A stretch of 45,962 bases of DNA from an uncultured Lachnospiraceae bacterium (GTDB taxonomy: Bacteria; Bacillota; Clostridia; Lachnospirales; Lachnospiraceae), in NCBI GenBank assembly GCA_900546495.1, contig URDN01000018.1, positions 1 through 45,962 of the forward strand. Direction: 5' to 3'. The notes under the pieces were generated by a model. It did no database searches and was not told where the DNA came from. It was given only the letters and a program-made list of their open reading frames with translations. Each line of letters starts with the position of its first letter. The first letter of the stretch is position 1. Positions 42,455 through 45,962 of the stretch are shown piece by piece. A program made the translations under genes and the position numbers.

Positions 42455-43930
42455 TTATGCCCTGCTTCCAATATAATAGAAACCTTTACATTCATCCAGA
42501 CGCACCGGAATGATCTGCCCGATCAGTTCCTTTCCTCCCGGGAAATGTACCACGCTGTTGTTGCCAAGTCGACCGGTCAGCAGACTGTCATCCTGATGAT
42601 TGACACTCTCTACCAGTACATCCTGTACCTGTCCGGTCAGGCGTGCGGATTTTTCTGCCGCAATCTCCTGTACTTCCTTTAACAGACGGTCAAAACGTGC
42701 TTTTACCACGTCTTCCGGCACCTGATCTTCCATTTTTGCTGCCGGTGTACCGGTACGTTTGGAATAAATGAAGGTAAATGCACTGTCATAACGCACTTTG
42801 CGAACCACATCCATGGTTTCCTCAAAATCTTCCTCGGTCTCACCCGGGAATCCGACAATGATATCTGTAGTCAGTGCAATATCCGGAATTGCTACGCGGA
42901 TTTTATCCACTAAAGTCAGATACTGCTCTTTGTCATAATGGCGGTTCATAATTTTTAACAGACGGCTGCTACCGGACTGCAATGGTAAATGCAGATGTCT
43001 GCAGATTTTCTTTGATTTTGCCATTACCGCGATCAGTTCGTTGGAAAGGTCCTTCGGATGAGAGGTCATGAAGCGGATACGCTCCAGTCCCTCGATCTGC
43101 TCAATCTGCTCCAAAAGCTGTGCAAAAGTAATCGGCTGATCCAGATTCTTTCCATAGGAATTCACGTTCTGTCCCAAAAGCATAACTTCCACAACACCAT
43201 CTGCCACAAAGTTCTCAATCTCACGGATGATCTCCCGTGGCTCTCTGCTTCGCTCCCGTCCTCGTACATATGGAACGATGCAGTAACTGCAGAAATTGTT
43301 ACAGCCAAACATGATATTGACACCGCTCTTAAAACGGAATTTACGCTCATTTGGCAGCTGTTCCACGATCTGGTCTGTATTTTCCCATACATCCACGACC
43401 ATCTTTTTATTCTCTATGGATTGCACCAGAAGTTCCGCAAATTTGAAAATGTTATGTGTACCAAAAATCAGGTCTACAAAACGGTAGCTCTGTTTGATCT
43501 TTTCTACTACTTTTTCTTCCTGCATCATACATCCGCAGAGTGCGATCATCATATGCGGATTTTTCTTCTTATACCCATGCAGGTAGCCAAGACGCCCGTA
43601 CACTTTATTGTTTGCATTTTCACGGACAGTACATGTATTGTAAATAACAAAATCTGCATCCTCAGATTCAGACTCCTGATAGCCAATGGCATTCAAGATA
43701 CCACATAATTTTTCAGAGTCCCTGGCATTCATCTGACAACCAAAGGTTTCGACATGAGAGAAAAGTGGTCTGCCTAACTTCGCGGAAATTTCTGTGATAT
43801 ATTTCCGTGCCTTTGCAATAAAATAATACTGTCTTGCCGGTTCTTCCACCGGTGCATCTTCATTTAAATCTATATCACCTAAAATGTGCTCTAATTCCAT
43901 CTGATTTGAAAAATCAATATTTTTATCCAT
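42455..43930 (-). CDS. miaB: tRNA-2-methylthio-N6-dimethylallyladenosine synthase MiaB
   Basis: A 491-residue radical SAM methylthiotransferase. The N-terminal domain has the auxiliary cluster Cys in TFGCQMNARDSE, NTCTVREN and LCGCMMQ; the radical SAM triad is CNNFCSYC; a C-terminal TRAM domain binds the tRNA. It adds the 2-methylthio group to i6A37. A 60-residue N-terminal extension is normal in clostridial MiaB. It heads a long operon from a near-consensus promoter. Confidence 0.97.
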   Translation of the reverse strand: MDKNIDFSNQMELEHILGDIDLNEDAPVEEPARQYYFIAKARKYITEISAKLGRPLFSHVETFGCQMNARDSEKLCGILNAIGYQESESEDADFVIYNTCTVRENANNKVYGRLGYLHGYKKKNPHMMIALCGCMMQEEKVVEKIKQSYRFVDLIFGTHNIFKFAELLVQSIENKKMVVDVWENTDQIVEQLPNERKFRFKSGVNIMFGCNNFCSYCIVPYVRGRERSREPREIIREIENFVADGVVEVMLLGQNVNSYGKNLDQPITFAQLLEQIEQIEGLERIRFMTSHPKDLSNELIAVMAKSKKICRHLHLPLQSGSSRLLKIMNRHYDKEQYLTLVDKIRVAIPDIALTTDIIVGFPGETEEDFEETMDVVRKVRYDSAFTFIYSKRTGTPAAKMEDQVPEDVVKARFDRLLKEVQEIAAEKSARLTGQVQDVLVESVNHQDDSLLTGRLGNNSVVHFPGGKELIGQIIPVRLDECKGFYYIGSRA

Positions 43931-43964
43931 TCCTACTTCCTTTCGTCCATGTGTTCGATTCTAC

Positions 43965-43993
43965 ATTATAGCCGATATACAGATTTTTTTCAA
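43965..43993 (-). promoter_or_regulatory. Promoter of the miaB-to-NUDIX operon
   Basis: Read leftward: TTGAAA (43988-43993), 17 nt, TATAAT (43965-43970), about 35 bp before miaB. Its -35 lies only 18 bp from the end of the prophage endolysin gene. Confidence 0.85.
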
Positions 43994-44010
43994 TGATTAT
44001 TATTGACCGA

Positions 44011-44988
44011 TCAGATTACCAACTTTCCTTTGGAAATCTTACAGCTTGCGTTTCCGGAATAATCAAAATCCACCTTACCATTACGGACATACCAAATACC
44101 ATTGTTGTTTTTCGCCAGACCGGTATAATCAAAGTCAACTTTTCCGTCCTTCAGATACCACCAGCCATTCTGGTTCTTTGCCAGACCGTTATAATTGAAA
44201 TCAACTTTTCCGTTCGTAATCTTCCACCAACCGTTTTCGTTTTTTGCGATCGTGTTTGAATTGAAGTCAACTTTGCCGTTTACGATATGCCACCATCCAT
44301 TGTTATTCTTTGCTACAGTGTTTGCAGAGAAGTCAACCTTGCCATTCTTTACATACCACCAACCGTTTACATTTTCAGCAACAGTGGTTACGTCTGTAGC
44401 AATTTTACCATTCTTGTAGTAATACCAGTTGCCATCTGCAGCTTTTGTATCAGGCAATCCATCCGATTGAGCTGCCTGCGTGATCCTGTCATGGAACTCG
44501 TTTTTCCATAACGAATCATTCACCCAATAAGCAGGGCAGCTTTTACCATTAACATCATAGTGCCTGATCACGTTACTTACAGGCACATTGTATTTTTTCA
44601 TTAATTCCCTTGTAAGAATCAATGTGTTATTGATTGTGGCATCCGTTGCTTTTACAGTGCCATTTTTATAATCATCACACATTTCAATGTTTAATGTATT
44701 GGCATTTTTAGCCACTCCATACAAACGTCCACCATTGTTATTGTATTTGCTGCCGCCAACGGACCATGCAATTCTGTTATCCGGAACGGAATGAACTACC
44801 GTGCTGTCATCCACGAAATAATGAGCAGACGCTTTTCGATTAGCTCCTTGGAAGTATTTACCGTTATTTACAGCGGTATCACCGTCATTACTGGTATAAT
44901 GAATCACAATGTACTTAATATCACCTGTTGGCCTCTGTTTTCCATAATTGGTGCTGGAAGCCCACATTTCTTTCACTGTATATGCCAT
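44011..44988 (-). CDS. Phage-type endolysin: N-acetylmuramoyl-L-alanine amidase with cell-wall-binding repeats
   Basis: A 325-residue protein. The amidase_2 domain (about 1-165) has zinc ligands His in YIVIHYTS, His in NVIRHYDV and Cys in GKSCPAYW. It is followed by six about 22-residue choline-binding-like repeats (GWWYVKNGKVDF type). It cuts the amide between muramic acid and the peptide. No signal peptide, so release needs the holin upstream. The start ATG at 44988 is preceded by GAGGAGG; a GTG one codon earlier is possible. Start and holin stop overlap (TGATG). Confidence 0.93.
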   Translation of the reverse strand: MAYTVKEMWASSTNYGKQRPTGDIKYIVIHYTSNDGDTAVNNGKYFQGANRKASAHYFVDDSTVVHSVPDNRIAWSVGGSKYNNNGGRLYGVAKNANTLNIEMCDDYKNGTVKATDATINNTLILTRELMKKYNVPVSNVIRHYDVNGKSCPAYWVNDSLWKNEFHDRITQAAQSDGLPDTKAADGNWYYYKNGKIATDVTTVAENVNGWWYVKNGKVDFSANTVAKNNNGWWHIVNGKVDFNSNTIAKNENGWWKITNGKVDFNYNGLAKNQNGWWYLKDGKVDFDYTGLAKNNNGIWYVRNGKVDFDYSGNASCKISKGKLVI

Positions 44989-45197
44989 CACTCCTCATCC
45001 TCCTCACAATCTTTCACTTCCGGAATACCTGCCAGAGAGGTCAACATGGAAGCCACAAATGCCAGTGCCGAAGTTCCTACAACCATCTTCCAATCCACCT
45101 GATTGATGGCTGCTGCCACTGGAAGCATTGCTACCGCTGTCTGTGCTGCTGTTTTTACTGCACGGATTCCCGCACATTTTAACCATTTTTTACTCAT
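44988..45197 (-). CDS. Phage holin (r1t-like)
   Basis: A 69-residue protein with two hydrophobic segments (about 14-32 and 38-57), a short turn with NQVDWKMV, and the LTSLAGIPEVKD end typical of r1t-type holins; a charged C-terminus (CEEDEE) follows. It forms the membrane lesion that lets the endolysin out. It overlaps the preceding gene by 8 bases and the endolysin start by one base. Confidence 0.88.
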   Translation of the reverse strand: MSKKWLKCAGIRAVKTAAQTAVAMLPVAAAINQVDWKMVVGTSALAFVASMLTSLAGIPEVKDCEEDEE

Positions 45198-45570
45198 AAT
45201 TGCTTTGTCCTTTCTTTTTCAAATGCAATTCTTCAATTTCCTGTTTCATTTTTGTTACCATGCCATTTCCACCTAATTTATGGTAGGCATCATACATCTC
45301 ATTAAAATTCTCATAGGCATAAGACGGGATTTCTCCAAGACGCATGTATTTGTCATGATATTCAATCAATTGCACACGTAGGAGCAGCATCGTTCCATGG
45401 CTATTAGCTTCACGCTGCTTCCGTTCCTGTTCAATGCGTGCATCTCTTTCAATACCATCCGTCTTTTTCTGTTTTCTCTGCTCCTGCAGAAGCCACACTA
45501 CATATCCCATGAGTGCCGTTAATACAATCGGTAATGCTATAAGATATGACTGTAGTAATACGCTGTTCAC
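45190..45570 (-). CDS. Phage membrane-anchored coiled-coil protein of the lysis module
   Basis: A 126-residue protein: an N-terminal membrane segment (about 8-28), then a long charged, coiled region (QEQRKQKKTDGIERDARIEQ), and a C-terminal helical part. Position directly before the holin recalls XhlA/hemolysin-type accessory lysis proteins of prophages, but I cannot confirm that family. The start is a GTG with GGAAGTG about 10 nt upstream. I do not recognise a closer match. Confidence 0.8.
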   Translation of the reverse strand: MNSVLLQSYLIALPIVLTALMGYVVWLLQEQRKQKKTDGIERDARIEQERKQREANSHGTMLLLRVQLIEYHDKYMRLGEIPSYAYENFNEMYDAYHKLGGNGMVTKMKQEIEELHLKKKGQSNYE

Positions 45571-45607
45571 GTTGCTGGATCACTTCCTTTCAAAAAAATT
45601 GCACATT

Positions 45608-45636
45608 AAAAGAGCCGACGTAAAAGTGTCGACTCT
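45608..45636 (-). terminator. Hairpin before the lysis module
   Basis: A 9-bp stem with one mismatch (AGAGCCGAC, 45611-45619, with GTCGACTCT, 45628-45636) followed leftward by CTTTTAAT. It could end an upstream phage transcript. The T run is short. Confidence 0.45.
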
Positions 45637-45962
45637 AAGTTACCGGACAGAGCTACTGCTGCTCACCTCCCGCAAGCAGCTCATTCACTCATAGATTTGC
45701 CCGAATGTCTAATTGACATTTTTCAAAATCAGATCCGAATCTGGTTCTGGAAAACATTAATTAAACACGAAGATAGCAAAGATGGATGACGGAAATTACC
45801 GACACATCAAGGTTGCAACTGTAACCGTTTCCAATACATTAGCTGATCTTGGAGCCTCGTATGCACCACTGCGTTATTACAAAATGTTTGAGGTTGACTG
45901 GGATAGCGGTAGTGTAAATTATTCTGTGTAAACCTCTCAGATTGATGATAAAATCATAGGTT
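45637..45962. other. Terminal 0.3 kb, no clear gene
   Basis: Apart from the short rightward frame at 45782-45931, I see no long frame on either strand and no att-like repeat or tRNA. A ribosome binding site-like GGGAGGTGAG on the minus strand (about 45665-45674) leads only into a very short frame. The phage structural genes expected upstream of the lysis module would lie beyond the window. Confidence 0.5.
45782..45931 (+). CDS. Possible 49-aa phage fragment on the opposite strand
   Basis: Reads MDDGNYRHIKVATVTVSN, then LADLGASYAPLRYYKMFEVD and a stop at 45929-45931; an in-frame stop lies a few codons before the ATG. The strand pattern of alternating polar/hydrophobic residues is protein-like. 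No ribosome binding site is seen. It is opposite to the lysis genes. It may be a remnant of a tail or receptor-binding protein; this is a guess. Confidence 0.3.
   Translation: MDDGNYRHIKVATVTVSNTLADLGASYAPLRYYKMFEVDWDSGSVNYSV

Noticed and set aside
43058..43708. 216-aa open frame opposite miaB
   Set aside because: Antisense shadow of miaB with no family features or initiation signal.
44195..44511. Frames antisense to the endolysin repeats
   Set aside because: Repetitive shadow frames created by the GWW repeat codons.
1..45962. CRISPR array or tRNA gene
   Set aside because: No regularly spaced repeats and no cloverleaf-like sequence were seen; the only tandem repeats are coding (endolysin).

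Overview
The window reads as chromosomal DNA of a spore-forming Lachnospiraceae (Clostridia, Bacillota); the genus is not resolved. The basis is the Firmicute-style gene orders (yqfC-yqfD-phoH-ybeY; asp23-fakA-recG next to a divergent rpmB), sporulation genes (yqfC, yqfD, a SpoVB-like flippase, gerW/ytfJ and its DUF2953 partner), strong AGGAGG ribosome binding sites, TTGACA/TATAAT-type promoters, and the DUF5716/DUF5717 pair that I associate with Lachnospiraceae. About 90 percent is coding, mostly on the minus strand.

Layout. 1-6.6 kb: an operon read leftward, yqfC-yqfD-phoH-ybeY-DUF3048 lipoprotein-SpoVB/MurJ-like flippase, preceded by rlmH. 6.7-9.9 kb: xpt, then a divergent MATE exporter and AraC-type regulator. 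10-15.5 kb: a fused HAD phosphatase/secreted-type nuclease and a copper module (csoR, and copA carrying a C-terminal CopZ domain). Two perfectly identical 233-bp structured repeats (B) flank the copA/nuclease region. 15.6-20.2 kb: a pantothenate-to-CoA operon in the order DUF2520 dehydrogenase-panB-panC-panD-coaBC, with its own promoter and terminator. 20.2-25.5 kb: a three-gene operon of unknown function, made of a 1042-aa helical-repeat protein, an Hsp70/actin-fold protein and a small TPR-like protein. 25.6-26.9 kb: a ClC antiporter. 27.2-31.3 kb: asp23-fakA-recG. 31.6-34.7 kb: rpmB, an unannotated 51-aa membrane protein, gerW, DUF2953, a small conserved protein and a NUDIX hydrolase. 34.7-43.9 kb: a long cell-wall/DNA-repair operon read from a promoter just upstream of miaB: miaB-NusG domain II protein-ruvA-ruvB-zapA-U32 peptidase-SEDS-class B PBP-NUDIX. 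44-45.6 kb: a prophage lysis module (TM protein, holin, amidase endolysin) ending 80 bp before the miaB promoter region. The last 0.3 kb has no clear gene.

Two families of small non-coding structured repeats are scattered in intergenic regions. Family A has three copies (1-54, 26976-27139, 31337-31419); its 3' end folds like the right end of an IS200/IS605 element or a TnpB omega-RNA. Family B has two identical copies. No transposase or TnpB gene is present. I saw no tRNA, rRNA or CRISPR array.

The observations most worth following are: the orphan omega-RNA-like repeats; the identical B repeat inserted between csoR and copA; an internal ribosome binding site inside copA that would release a free CopZ chaperone; the HAD-membrane segment-nuclease fusion; the uncharacterised Hsp70-like/DUF5717 operon with a degenerate nucleotide-binding motif; and the 194-nt out-of-frame overlap between the SEDS and PBP genes.
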